NCBI GenBank assembly: GCA_002428265.1 | Contig: DIUR01000018.1 | Span: 186,001 to 250,000, forward strand | From: Bacteriovoracaceae bacterium UBA6153 | GTDB taxonomy: Bacteria; Bdellovibrionota; Bacteriovoracia; Bacteriovoracales; Bacteriovoracaceae | Direction: 5' to 3' | DNA: 64,000 bases | In this document: one piece after another, positions 43,356-52,405 of the stretch | Layout of the letters: each line of letters opens with the position of its first letter | How positions within the stretch are numbered: position 1 is the first letter of the stretch | Notes under the pieces: model-generated | Databases searched by the model: none | Told to the model about the DNA's origin: nothing | The model's input: only the letters and a program-made list of their open reading frames with translations | Made by a program: the position numbers and the translations under genes

Positions 43356-45521
43356 ATGAGTAACAACCCTGTAAAAGACGACAAATCAAAAAGACACCGC
43401 TCAAACAGAGACTGGTGGCCAGATCAACTCAACATTGGTGTTCTTCACCAACACACTCCAAAATCTAATCCTCTTGGCGAAGATTTTAAATATGCAGAAG
43501 AATTTAAAAAACTAGATTTAGATGCAATAAAAAAAGACATCAATACACTGATGAGAGATTCGCAAGACTGGTGGCCAGCAGATTATGGACACTACGGTCC
43601 TCTATTTATCAGAATGGCATGGCATAGTGCTGGTACATACAGAACAGGTGACGGCCGTGGAGGTTCAGGATCTGGAAGCCAAAGATTTCCTCCTCTAAAT
43701 AGCTGGCCTGACAATGCCAACCTAGATAAAGCGCGCATGCTTCTTTGGCCTATTAAGCAAAAGTACGGAAAGAAAATTTCATGGGCAGACCTAATGGTGC
43801 TCGCAGGAAACTGTGCACTTGAATCTATGGGGCTTGGAACTTTTGGTTTCGCTGGCGGAAGAGAAGATATCTTTGAAGCTGAAGAAGATATCTATTGGGG
43901 TAACGAGGAAGAATGGTTAGGTGAAACTCGTATCACTAAAGATAAAGAAATGGATAATCCACTAGCTGCTATTCAAATGGGATTAATCTACGTCAACCCA
44001 GAAGGACCCGGTGGTATTCCTGATCCAATTGGATCAGCTCGCGACATCAGAGAAACGTTCGCACGTATGGCGATGAATGATGAAGAAACAGTTGCACTCG
44101 TTGCTGGTGGACACACATTCGGTAAAGCTCATGGAGCTGGTCATGCTAAGCACGTTGGTCGCGAACCAGCTGCTGGAACTCTTGTCGATCAAGGTATGGG
44201 TTGGAAAAACTCAATGAACTCTGGTGCGGGTGTGGATGCAATCACATCTGGAATTGAAGGAGCATGGAAACCAAACCCTACTCGCTGGGATCAAGGTTAT
44301 TTAGATATGCTTTTAAATCACGAGTGGGAATTAACAAAATCTCCAGCGGGTGCTCATCAATGGAGACCTACTGATCGTGCTACTGATACATTAGTTGAAG
44401 ATGCTCATGATCCTAAGAGAAAACATGCTCCAATGATGACAACGGCTGATATGGCATTAAAGATGGACCCTGCTTACCTTGCAATTGCAAAGAAGTTTCA
44501 TGCTGATCCAAAACTATTTGGTGAATCTTTCAGACGTGCATGGTTTAAATTAACTCACAGAGATTTCGGGCCGAAAGTTAGATACCTTGGAAAAGAAGTT
44601 CCAAAAGAAGATTTAATCTGGCAAGACCCTATTCCAAAATGTGATTACACCCTGAGTGCTAGTGACATCAAAACATTAAAAGATAAAATCGCAGCATCAG
44701 GTCTGTCTGTTTCAAGATTAATTTCTGTTGCGTGGGCATCAGCTTCAACATTTCGTGGTTCAGATAAACGTGGTGGTGCCAATGGTGCGCGCGTTCGACT
44801 GGAGCCACAAATTAAATGGGAAGCCAATCGTCCTAAACTTTTAAAAGAAGAATTAGAAATTCTTGAAAAAGCGCGCAAAGACTCAGGCGTAAAAGTTTCT
44901 CTAGCAGACGTGATTGTTCTTGCTGGATGTGTCGGCGTTGAAAAAGCGGCAGCAGATGCTGGATTCAATGTGTCTGTTCCATTCAGAGGTGGACGTATGG
45001 ATGCAAGTGCAGAGCAAACAGATGCACATTCATTCGAGCCGCTAGAGCCAATTGCTGATGGATTCAGAAACTACGTTAAAAAAGTTTACCGCTTAACTCC
45101 TGAAGAACTTTTACTAGATAAAGCACAACTCTTAAAATTATCTGCACCAGAAATGACTGTTCTAGTTGGTGGTATGAGAGTTCTTGGAGCAAATACAGAT
45201 GGGTCTAGTCATGGGGTCTTCACAGACAAAGTAGGAACACTGACAAACGACTTTTTTGTCAACCTACTTAATATGAATACAAAGTGGGAAGCTCAAGATG
45301 ATAAAGAGCAACTGTTTAACGGGATCGATAGAAAAACGAATACAAAAAAATGGACTGCTTCAAGAGTCGATTTAATTTTTGGTTCTCATGCTCAACTAAG
45401 AGCTGTCGCTGAAATTTATGCCTCAGAAGATGCTAAAGAAAAATTCGTAAAAGATTTCGTGAAGGCCTGGGTAAAAGTCATGGAACTAGATCGTTACGAT
45501 CTTGATCCTGCTTACAAATAA
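43356..45521 (+). CDS. katG: Catalase-peroxidase KatG
   Basis: 721 residues. Seen: distal haem triad R86, W89, H90 (RMAWHSAGTYR); the covalent Met-Tyr-Trp adduct residues W89, Y212 and M238 with the same spacing as the well-studied mycobacterial enzyme; proximal His H253 in GGHTFGKAHGAG; and the degenerate C-terminal domain. Function: bifunctional catalase/peroxidase detoxifying hydrogen peroxide in the cytosol. There is no signal peptide, so it is not the periplasmic KatP type. AGGAGG is close to the ATG. Monocistronic, ending at a strong terminator. Confidence 0.97.
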   Translation: MSNNPVKDDKSKRHRSNRDWWPDQLNIGVLHQHTPKSNPLGEDFKYAEEFKKLDLDAIKKDINTLMRDSQDWWPADYGHYGPLFIRMAWHSAGTYRTGDGRGGSGSGSQRFPPLNSWPDNANLDKARMLLWPIKQKYGKKISWADLMVLAGNCALESMGLGTFGFAGGREDIFEAEEDIYWGNEEEWLGETRITKDKEMDNPLAAIQMGLIYVNPEGPGGIPDPIGSARDIRETFARMAMNDEETVALVAGGHTFGKAHGAGHAKHVGREPAAGTLVDQGMGWKNSMNSGAGVDAITSGIEGAWKPNPTRWDQGYLDMLLNHEWELTKSPAGAHQWRPTDRATDTLVEDAHDPKRKHAPMMTTADMALKMDPAYLAIAKKFHADPKLFGESFRRAWFKLTHRDFGPKVRYLGKEVPKEDLIWQDPIPKCDYTLSASDIKTLKDKIAASGLSVSRLISVAWASASTFRGSDKRGGANGARVRLEPQIKWEANRPKLLKEELEILEKARKDSGVKVSLADVIVLAGCVGVEKAAADAGFNVSVPFRGGRMDASAEQTDAHSFEPLEPIADGFRNYVKKVYRLTPEELLLDKAQLLKLSAPEMTVLVGGMRVLGANTDGSSHGVFTDKVGTLTNDFFVNLLNMNTKWEAQDDKEQLFNGIDRKTNTKKWTASRVDLIFGSHAQLRAVAEIYASEDAKEKFVKDFVKAWVKVMELDRYDLDPAYK

Positions 45522-45538
45522 TTTTAAAATTGATTGCT

Positions 45539-45566
45539 GCCCCTCTGAAAAAGAGGGGCCTTTTAT
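45539..45566. terminator. Bidirectional intrinsic terminator between katG and the lipoprotein gene
   Basis: GCCCCTCT (45539-45546) pairs perfectly with AGAGGGGC (45552-45559) around GAAAA. A CTTTTATT tail follows on the plus strand. It is the only strong stem between these convergent genes. Confidence 0.85.
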
Positions 45567-46030
45567 TAAGAATCGCGAGGACGAATAACATTATAGACTT
45601 TATCAATATGAAATTCTTTATAGGTCGCCGGCACTCTCTTATTCTCGCCAAGATAATTAACCATCAAGGCAATCTTTTTATCCTTATCAACCCATCTTAC
45701 AAAAATCGCACTGTGTTCGATATCGCGATAAGAGTGGTTCACAAAATAGAGCCAGTCACCTGGTTTGATTTTATCAGAATTATAATAGGGCCCTTTAAAC
45801 TTACTTTTAAAAGCAGTAAGCCTGCGATTCGAAGAATAACCAGCACGATCATAGACTGTGTTTATATAATCCCAGCAACCGCCAATAACAATTTCCTGAT
45901 TGGCTATCATTGAGCTTGAAAGATCCAAAATTCTTTCTGCACCATCATTACTTGATTGCTCCATAACTACTGGCCTTGAGGCACAAGAAACGAGTGTATA
46001 AAAAATTCCTAAATATAAAATGTATTTCAT
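45566..46030 (-). CDS. Lipoprotein with NlpC/P60-like fold
   Basis: 154 residues. Seen: lipobox LVSC (Cys16), then GGCWDYINTVYDRAGY with candidate nucleophile C52, IKPGDWLYF (the PGD turn typical of NlpC/P60), and the candidate catalytic His H106 in EHSAIFV. The order Cys-PGD-His matches the NlpC/P60 papain-like core, though sequence identity is low. Known: such enzymes cut peptidoglycan peptides. A small outer-membrane-anchored murein hydrolase is inferred. It is near katG only because of the shared terminator. Confidence 0.55.
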   Translation of the reverse strand: MKYILYLGIFYTLVSCASRPVVMEQSSNDGAERILDLSSSMIANQEIVIGGCWDYINTVYDRAGYSSNRRLTAFKSKFKGPYYNSDKIKPGDWLYFVNHSYRDIEHSAIFVRWVDKDKKIALMVNYLGENKRVPATYKEFHIDKVYNVIRPRDS

Positions 46031-46050
46031 TGTGTTATTCTACAACAGAT

Positions 46051-46494
46051 TTATGACCTATGCGATTTTTTCATCATATCAATAATAAGAGTATTGGCCT
46101 CTATGTTTTGATGATGCCTGGCCCAATAAAGAAGACTCTTTTTGTTGTAGGTTGCTTTCAAAATTTCAGGGTTCTCTTCAAGCGTTTCTATTAATGACTG
46201 CGTTTGCCCCAATCTTATATGGATAATGGTATCTTTTATTTTATCACGGCTAACATTCCTAAACTCATACTCAATTGTTGAATAAAGCTGCAAAAAAATA
46301 ATCGGAAAGGCCAGGATGAAAACGGTAGGAGTTCTCAAGGCAAAACCATCATAAAATAAACAAATAGTAATAAAATTATAAATAAAATAGATGGCCATAA
46401 AAAACACGAATCGATCTAAATACCTGGGAAAGGTTTTAGAGTTTGGAAGGCTTCTAAGCTTGAATTTAAATTTTTCTAAATCAGCAAACTTCAT
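46051..46494 (-). CDS. Two-TM membrane protein with ankyrin-like C-terminus
   Basis: 147 residues. Seen: basic amphipathic N-terminus, two membrane helices (about 28-47 and 55-72), then a helical tail with the ankyrin-style pattern KSLLYWARHHQNIEANTLIIDMM (about 117-140) and a preceding repeat-like LGQTQSLIETLEENPEILK. No known family. It lies upstream of the NlpC/P60-like lipoprotein on the same strand, 20 bases apart, so they are likely co-transcribed. Confidence 0.55.
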   Translation of the reverse strand: MKFADLEKFKFKLRSLPNSKTFPRYLDRFVFFMAIYFIYNFITICLFYDGFALRTPTVFILAFPIIFLQLYSTIEYEFRNVSRDKIKDTIIHIRLGQTQSLIETLEENPEILKATYNKKSLLYWARHHQNIEANTLIIDMMKKSHRS

Positions 46495-46571
46495 AATGCC
46501 ATTATAAGGCCTTAAGGAAACTCATCAAAATCGGATTGAGATTCTCATAGATAACTCAAAAGGGACTACCT

Positions 46572-47351
46572 CTAAAAAATGGCAGAATAGCTCTTCATCC
46601 ATTCAATAAGCTTTTGTGTTAGAGGAACAAAGTAAGTAGCTGTCTGCCCGCAATTGTTACTGGAAAGGCCGTATTCAATTCCTACAAAACGCAAGCTCCC
46701 ACTATTGTCTGTCATATAAGCGCTTCCACCTGAGTCCCCATGACAAGCACCAGGTCCGCTTACACCATGCTCTCCCACACCAAGACCGTTATATCCATTG
46801 AATTGCTGCAAAGGCAGCTTCATTAAGCTCTTGTTGCCTTTCACACCATTATTAATAAGCTGTCCGTAACCAACATGAATCAACTCTTTTCCAATTAACT
46901 CTTTTGTTGGAATTAATACTGGTGCGGGACTAATTCCCCACTTCGCAGTATCTACATCTTCTGTTAGCTCAATGATGGCGGCATCAGCATAAATAGAGTC
47001 ATTAATGGGATGAACGATCACTCTATTATTTTTAAACTGCGGGACAATCATCGGAAGATCATCGGCACCTTCAGTCTCTCCAACATACACCCATGTTTGT
47101 TTTTTAAACTCTTCTACTGAGACTTTGAAAGCTTTAGCTCCCAAACTTATACAATGAGCTGCCGTCAAAACAAGTCGTGATCCTACAAGTGTTCCACTGC
47201 AATAAATTTCCCCCGAACTTTGGGTAGAGTCTTTTTTATAAACAAGTGCCACTGATTGGCGGAAGCTATTATCAACAATGGCTTCACCGTCTACAATTGC
47301 TAGGCCTAATTGTGGTAAAAGACTCAAGAATAGGAACACTACAAATTTCAT
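46572..47351 (-). CDS. Exported S1 trypsin-like serine protease
   Basis: 259 residues. Seen: signal peptide (MKFVVFLFLSLLPQLGLA) followed directly by IVDG, the classical mature N-terminus of chymotrypsin-fold enzymes; His in LTAAHC; Asp in ADAAIIEL; and Ser in CHGDSGGSA with the oxyanion GDSGG. Cys pairs fit disulfides. Known: S1A proteases are common in predatory bacteria. Secreted or periplasmic. No inhibitor gene is adjacent. Confidence 0.92.
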   Translation of the reverse strand: MKFVVFLFLSLLPQLGLAIVDGEAIVDNSFRQSVALVYKKDSTQSSGEIYCSGTLVGSRLVLTAAHCISLGAKAFKVSVEEFKKQTWVYVGETEGADDLPMIVPQFKNNRVIVHPINDSIYADAAIIELTEDVDTAKWGISPAPVLIPTKELIGKELIHVGYGQLINNGVKGNKSLMKLPLQQFNGYNGLGVGEHGVSGPGACHGDSGGSAYMTDNSGSLRFVGIEYGLSSNNCGQTATYFVPLTQKLIEWMKSYSAIF

Positions 47352-47440
47352 AGAGGATTTCTACCAAAAAAGCAGTTCTTTCAAAAGCTATAAGACCAAA
47401 AAAAATCCCTATAACTTCTTTAATATATTAGAATGATTCC

Positions 47441-47932
47441 ATGATTAAATTTCTTCTACTCTCCTTATTAATTTTTGCCACTGCACAAAATGTGCACGCT
47501 GGTTTTGCTGATGAAATCGCTAAAGGCATATTTCAAAAAAAAGTTGATCAACTATATGCAAATGCAATGTCATGCAAACCACTTGAGACTGATCCAAAGA
47601 CTTCGATGAATGTATTAGACTGGATTAAAACTCAACCCCCGCTTCCTGAATGGACCATGCTGGCAGATATTGAAAAGACTGCTAATGAAGCTAGAAAATA
47701 TGCTCGAGAAGTAGGTGGTAAAGATAAAATTCTTCATTGTCTGGCAGGTTGTTATATCGCTAAAAAGCTTGATTACCCTTCGGCCGTATTAGTGGGATGG
47801 ATGAAAGAGCTTCAGGATGCAAGTGACTGTTCAAAGAAGACTTCATTTGAAAAGAAGGATTATGATGCGACGGTGATTGGGGCGAAGCTTGCTGCATTTG
47901 AAAAAACTTGCGACAAGCTTTGTAAGAAATAA
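47441..47932 (+). CDS. Exported Cys-rich helical protein of unknown function
   Basis: 163 residues. Seen: signal peptide ending NVHA, a helical region, then ILHCLAGCYIAKKLDYPSA, GWMKELQDASDC and, near the end, TCDKLCKK. Six Cys in the mature part suggest disulfides. The HCxxxC helix followed by a GxxKE-D segment resembles small periplasmic or toxin-like domains with an His-Cys motif, but I cannot assign a family. Convergent with the cold-shock gene, with stops adjacent. Confidence 0.6.
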   Translation: MIKFLLLSLLIFATAQNVHAGFADEIAKGIFQKKVDQLYANAMSCKPLETDPKTSMNVLDWIKTQPPLPEWTMLADIEKTANEARKYAREVGGKDKILHCLAGCYIAKKLDYPSAVLVGWMKELQDASDCSKKTSFEKKDYDATVIGAKLAAFEKTCDKLCKK

Positions 47933-48397
47933 TTATCCGTTTATTCTTTCAATAATTTTCACATGAATCGCGCTAAAACCTTTAGGTCCTTCACTAATCT
48001 TAAACTGAACAACATCTTTATCGTAAGGAACGCCATCCACACATGCTGACTTATGAAAGAATAAATCATCCATCTCTTCATCGGCCTTAATAAATCCAAA
48101 TCCTTTTTCAATATCAAAAAAATTTACAACTCCAGTAAACGTCAAATTATCATCAATCTTTTGAAGACGTGCTACTTCTTTAATCTGTTTTTCATCCCAG
48201 ACCACTTCATGAAGCTTAACAACTTTTTCGCCTTTATGGATTCTTTCTAATTGAGTGATGACAGCATCTTCACTTTTATAATCAACCAGCATGTCTTTGC
48301 GGTTACGATTTTTTGTTTTAGTCATGTCATATTTTACTAAAGAAACTTTTATTTTTTTCACACTGATACCTTTTGAACATAATATTTTGTTTACCAT
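47933..48397 (-). CDS. Protein with C-terminal cold-shock (S1-like RNA-binding) domain
   Basis: 154 residues. Seen: a lysine-rich N-terminal half of unknown type, then a cold-shock domain (about 88-150): FTGVVNFFDIEKGFGFIK (RNP1-like KGFGFI) and DDLFFHKSAC (RNP2-like FFH). The start at 48397 has AGGTGG close upstream; ATG at residue 25 is possible but has no such site. Known: CSD proteins bind single-stranded RNA/DNA. The long N-terminal extension is not part of classic CspA (about 70 aa). Confidence 0.85.
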   Translation of the reverse strand: MVNKILCSKGISVKKIKVSLVKYDMTKTKNRNRKDMLVDYKSEDAVITQLERIHKGEKVVKLHEVVWDEKQIKEVARLQKIDDNLTFTGVVNFFDIEKGFGFIKADEEMDDLFFHKSACVDGVPYDKDVVQFKISEGPKGFSAIHVKIIERING

Positions 48398-48477
48398 ATA
48401 CCACCTACTGATGCTCGAATCAACCTTACATAGTATTTCTAAATGACACTAAACTAAAATATCTGTATGGTGATAGT

Positions 48478-49689
48478 ATGAATAACTGGAAATTGCGCTA
48501 CTTCACTGTTTTCACCGGACAGGCCCTTTCTCAAATTGGCTCTGCCGTTACCCAATTTGTTCTTATGTGGTGGATTGCTTCAACCACAAAAGACATCAGT
48601 ACCATGGCAACAGCTGGTATCTTTGCCCTTCTTCCACAGGCCATTTTAGGTCCCATCGGTGGAATCCTAGCAGATCGATACTCTAGAAGATTAATCATGA
48701 TAGTAAGTGATTCAATCACCGCTCTTTGCATGGTTGTTCTCATTTCACTTTTTGCTAACAACATTGTCGAACTCTGGCATATCTACGCATTGTTATTTAT
48801 TAGAAGCAGTATGCAGGCCTTCCAGTCCCCATCCGCTCAGTCTAGTACAGTTATGTTAGTTCCAGAATCTTTTCTTCAAAGAGCTGCCGGGCTTAATCAA
48901 AGTATAGTTAGTCTTATGACAATTGCAGCAGCACCAGTGGGTGCAATGGCAATGAGTTTAATGACTTTTGAAGGTGCCTTGATGATCGACGTTGTCACTG
49001 CATGTCTTGGTATAGCACCACTTTTATTTTTTAAAATTCCTCAACCTGAGCGCTCTGAAATTCATACAAGTGCATGGACAGAATTTAAAGAAGGACTAAG
49101 TCTTGTCTGGCATTCAAAGCCACTTAGGCAACTTTATTCTTTGAATGGGATCATTGTACTGGTTATCATGCCATGCTTTACTCTAGTGCCTCTTTTGATA
49201 GCTGAGCATTTTAAAGGTGGCCCAAACGAAGTCGCCATCATGGAAGGCCTCGCAGGGCTGGCCATGCTCCTAGGTGGAGTTGCCACATCAATTATAAACC
49301 CATCAAAAAAAGTAGTGACCTTTCTCATAGGCTTGGGCCTAGGAAGTTTTGCAGTGGCCTTAACTGCTTTGATGCCTGAAAAAAGTTTTATCATTGCTAC
49401 AGTTTTCTGGGTGCTTTGTGGATTTGCTTATACCTATTCGAACACTCCGATCATTGCGCTACTGCAAGCAAAGATTCCTCCACAATTACAAGGTCGGGCC
49501 TTTTCTTTATTAACCACAACGTCCGCACTAGCTTCTCCCATTGGCCTTTCTTTTTTTGGAACTTTAGGATCTTATACGGGAATCAGGAATATCTACATTT
49601 TAGCAGGTGTGCTCACTGGTTTGATTTGCCTTTTTAGTTTGAGATTAAAAGAATTAAGAAATTTAGAAAATAACAATTTTCTTCAATAA
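48478..49689 (+). CDS. MFS exporter, Mef (macrolide efflux)-like
   Basis: 403 residues, 12 helices. Seen: NNWKLRYFTVFTGQALSQIGSA at the N-terminus, GPIGGILADRYSRRLIMI (motif A), LLFIRSSMQAFQSPSAQSS and LVPESFLQRAAGLNQS, the ordered motifs of the Mef/MFS_3 family. Known: Mef proteins export macrolides, but many relatives are not resistance genes, and no resistance can be inferred. GGTGAT precedes the ATG. Followed 7 bases later by the DUF2945 gene, so they are an operon. Confidence 0.88.
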   Translation: MNNWKLRYFTVFTGQALSQIGSAVTQFVLMWWIASTTKDISTMATAGIFALLPQAILGPIGGILADRYSRRLIMIVSDSITALCMVVLISLFANNIVELWHIYALLFIRSSMQAFQSPSAQSSTVMLVPESFLQRAAGLNQSIVSLMTIAAAPVGAMAMSLMTFEGALMIDVVTACLGIAPLLFFKIPQPERSEIHTSAWTEFKEGLSLVWHSKPLRQLYSLNGIIVLVIMPCFTLVPLLIAEHFKGGPNEVAIMEGLAGLAMLLGGVATSIINPSKKVVTFLIGLGLGSFAVALTALMPEKSFIIATVFWVLCGFAYTYSNTPIIALLQAKIPPQLQGRAFSLLTTTSALASPIGLSFFGTLGSYTGIRNIYILAGVLTGLICLFSLRLKELRNLENNNFLQ

Positions 49690-49696
49690 GGAGCGT

Positions 49697-49933
49697 ATGG
49701 AAAAGATAACTCCATTTAAAATTAATGAGAAAGTCACATGGAAATGGGCAGGAGGAGTCGTAAAAGGAGAAGTGGAAGAAGTTCACTTTGCGCCGATTGA
49801 AAAAATCATTAAAGGATCAAAAATTAAACGTAATGGTTCAGTTGAAAAGCCTGCTTACGTCGTAAAATCTGAAGCTGGAAATATAGCTTTAAAACTTCAT
49901 ACAGAGCTTACTAAGTCTTCAAAAAATTCCTAA
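49697..49933 (+). CDS. DUF2945 (HVA1 TUDOR-like) small protein
   Basis: 78 residues. Seen: the family pattern NEKVTWKWAGGVVKGEVEEV, KRNGSVEKPAYVVKSEAGNIALKLHTEL, a small SH3/TUDOR-like barrel. AAGGAG lies 3 to 4 bases before the ATG, an excellent site. Known: widely distributed, function unknown; named for hypervirulence-associated fungal proteins. It follows the Mef-like exporter. Its last 23 bases overlap the J-domain-like gene on the other strand, and the overlap contains TAAGTCTT/AAGACTTA, an 8-bp inverted repeat. Confidence 0.85.
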   Translation: MEKITPFKINEKVTWKWAGGVVKGEVEEVHFAPIEKIIKGSKIKRNGSVEKPAYVVKSEAGNIALKLHTELTKSSKNS

Positions 49934-50768
49934 GACTTAAACTATCCCAAATAACTTGCTGAAACTCTTTTTCTCTTTGAACTTCTTTTTCTAATTTTGA
50001 GAGTTCATTTTTAATATTATATTCTTGAATGGTAATTTTTTGAGAGTAAATCATTTTATAAACACTGGCCAAAGGGCCATGCTTCTTAAGACTACCCTCA
50101 AATAATTTAATTTCCTTTAAACGATCATTAATATGCTTAATATAAAGCTCTATCTTATCTTCAGAAAACTCTCTCGGCCCTAAATGCTCTTTTTCAAGCT
50201 TGAGCAAACCATAAAGATCCTGATTTTCATAAGCAGCAGTTATCTTTTTCATGAGATCAGTCTTCTCGTCTTTAAGATGTTCTAGGGGCTCTCTGTCTGG
50301 ATGAAAAACTTTGGCCAATTGCCTGAATAGATTTTTTATTTCTAAATTCCCCTCAATCAAGTTTGCAGGATTTGGAGCTGGCCTAAATTTTTCATATTCA
50401 ACTTCTTCTTCGTTTTCTTCTGTGTTCAACTTTTCAGAATCAGCAGAACTTTCAAAAAATGTTTCCGCTCTATCGTCACCCATGTTCTGCAACCCCAGGG
50501 CGAGATCTTTTATCAAATAATGAATAAGACGCTTCTCCTTTTTTTTGAAAAAAGAATCTGATAAATGTTTTTGCATTCTCGTAAGATTTTCAAACCTGAT
50601 CTCACAAAACTCTTCAATAATAGGCATGGCCTCTGCAGCGACTCTTGACTGAAGAACTATCAGTTCCTGCTCAAGCTTTTTCAATCTCAACTCATCACTT
50701 TGGATTTGTTTTAATTTTTTATCCAATTCAATTTTTTTTCTATTTGAAGGTATTATAGGATTATTCAT
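49911..50768 (-). CDS. Coiled-coil protein with J-domain-like HPD segment
   Basis: 285 residues, soluble, highly charged. Seen: N-terminal coiled coil (about 12-50), an acidic linker, then IKNLFRQLAKVFHPDREP (about 143-160) with the HPD tripeptide and helix II/III flanks of a DnaJ J-domain (LMKKITAAYENQDLYGLL), then a second coiled coil. The J-domain is central rather than N-terminal. Its ATG overlaps the stop of the MHYT kinase as ATGA, so both are translated together. A role as a kinase-linked Hsp70 co-chaperone is inference. Confidence 0.65.
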   Translation of the reverse strand: MNNPIIPSNRKKIELDKKLKQIQSDELRLKKLEQELIVLQSRVAAEAMPIIEEFCEIRFENLTRMQKHLSDSFFKKKEKRLIHYLIKDLALGLQNMGDDRAETFFESSADSEKLNTEENEEEVEYEKFRPAPNPANLIEGNLEIKNLFRQLAKVFHPDREPLEHLKDEKTDLMKKITAAYENQDLYGLLKLEKEHLGPREFSEDKIELYIKHINDRLKEIKLFEGSLKKHGPLASVYKMIYSQKITIQEYNIKNELSKLEKEVQREKEFQQVIWDSLSLRNFLKT

Positions 50769-52255
50769 GATTGGATGATCGGAATCGTAACGATAAACTC
50801 TGAACCTTTATTGAGCTCACTTTTGACAACGATAGTTCCCTTGTGCATTTGAACAATTTCTTTTGCTATAAAAAGTCCGATCCCTAGGCCTTTAATATTA
50901 TCTGTAATACTGATGCGCTCGAAACGCTGGAAAATCTTTTCTTGATCTTCGAGTGCAATCCCTCGTCCAAAATCTTTGATCATAATCGAAGCAGTATGAT
51001 CAGACTTGGTTAAACTCACTTTAATCCCTTTACCTTCACCATACTTAGAAGCATTTGTTAAAAGATTCGTTAGAAGTTGTTCAATACGAAATTTATCCCA
51101 TTCTACATTGATTTCTTCAATTTTTAGTACCTCTACCTGTCCTAAAAGTGGGGAAAGACGCTCTAAAACTTCTTTCATGACTTCATCAAGATTAAAATTT
51201 TCAATTTGAAGATCAAGTTTTCGAGTCGCAATTTTTGAAATATCCAACATGTCTTCGAAGAGCCTGTTGATACGCACGATACTTTTATCTGTTTTTAAAA
51301 CCATTGCCTGGATTTTACTTTTTTCTTGATTTTCAAGACTCTGGCTTGCATTTAATGCTCTCGTAACCAATTCGAGCTGCAACTTCATAGTAGTAAGTGG
51401 TGTTTTAAGTTCATGCGAAACAATCGAAAGAAACTCGTCTCGAGATTTTACGTTGTCTTCAAGAATTTCTGAAATCGCGATCCGGCGAGAAAGTGCTCTG
51501 TCGAGCATTGATCCAACAAATGCAATAAAAAGGATGACGACTGTTCCGATGATGACTGCAACCGCAAGCCCTGTCGTGGCCAATAGTTGATCGTCTTCAA
51601 TCATTTCTTTTGCCGTAGGAATAAATTGCATCCCCCCCATCGCAGTATAATGCATACCTGAGATCGCAAATCCCATCACTGCAGCACCTGCAATTCTAAA
51701 GATTAGTCCTTTTTTAGAAGTATCATTTCTCAATTTAAATGCAATTAAGAGGGCGACGAAAGAAGCCACGACAGCAATAACCAAAGAGGCCCAGACATAG
51801 GAGAGATCCCAAACGATAGTAGCGGCGATTCTCATGGAAGCAATACCAATATAATGCATTCCTGCTATTGCCGCCCCCATTGTCAAACTTCCTAAGACAT
51901 AAGTCTTAATACTTATTTCCTGACGGCTAACGATGATCAGCGTGATTGCAGAAGCTCCGATGGCCACGACAATAGATAAAATCAATAACGGAACATCATA
52001 AGCAATAGTTATATTCGGCAGGCTGAAGGCGAGCATTCCTACAAAGTGCATACTCCAGATTCCGATCCCCATTGCGAGAGATCCACCTGAGAGCCAAATC
52101 AAACGAGCACGCCCTTTGGCCATCGCTAGGGCATTTGTTAAATCAAGAGCAATATATGAAGACAAAATAGCAATCACGATAGAAAGATAAACAAGAGAAG
52201 TATTGTGATGATGATGATGTAACAAAAAAGCTTCCTCATTTCCGTTTTGTAGCAA
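50765..52255 (-). CDS. MHYT-domain sensor histidine kinase
   Basis: 496 residues. Seen: seven membrane helices with three MHYT repeats (MHFVGM, MHYIGI, MHYTAM; residues about 50-215), which are proposed to bind copper and sense O2, NO or CO; HisKA with SHELKTPLTTM (phospho-His near 281); and HATPase with LLTNASKYG, IKDFGRGI and GLGIGLFI. The N-terminus begins with a His-rich HHHHH stretch. The first gene of a two-gene operon with the J-domain-like protein. No response regulator is on this strand. Confidence 0.93.
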   Translation of the reverse strand: MLQNGNEEAFLLHHHHHNTSLVYLSIVIAILSSYIALDLTNALAMAKGRARLIWLSGGSLAMGIGIWSMHFVGMLAFSLPNITIAYDVPLLILSIVVAIGASAITLIIVSRQEISIKTYVLGSLTMGAAIAGMHYIGIASMRIAATIVWDLSYVWASLVIAVVASFVALLIAFKLRNDTSKKGLIFRIAGAAVMGFAISGMHYTAMGGMQFIPTAKEMIEDDQLLATTGLAVAVIIGTVVILFIAFVGSMLDRALSRRIAISEILEDNVKSRDEFLSIVSHELKTPLTTMKLQLELVTRALNASQSLENQEKSKIQAMVLKTDKSIVRINRLFEDMLDISKIATRKLDLQIENFNLDEVMKEVLERLSPLLGQVEVLKIEEINVEWDKFRIEQLLTNLLTNASKYGEGKGIKVSLTKSDHTASIMIKDFGRGIALEDQEKIFQRFERISITDNIKGLGIGLFIAKEIVQMHKGTIVVKSELNKGSEFIVTIPIIQS

Positions 52256-52405
52256 TACTATTTATACAATTAAATGATCAGATTATCTAGCTTCCCTCTT
52301 ATTAAAGAAGAATCTAAAGATTAGCTAAAGAGCAGCATTATAAAAATATTCAACAATAGCATCCCCGTTTGGGGTACAACCCTTCCCTGAAATACAATGC
52401 TGTAT

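Noticed and set aside
48478..49689. Antibiotic-resistance determinant, because of Mef similarity
   Set aside because: The similarity is at family level only; no attenuator leader or mobile context accompanies the gene.
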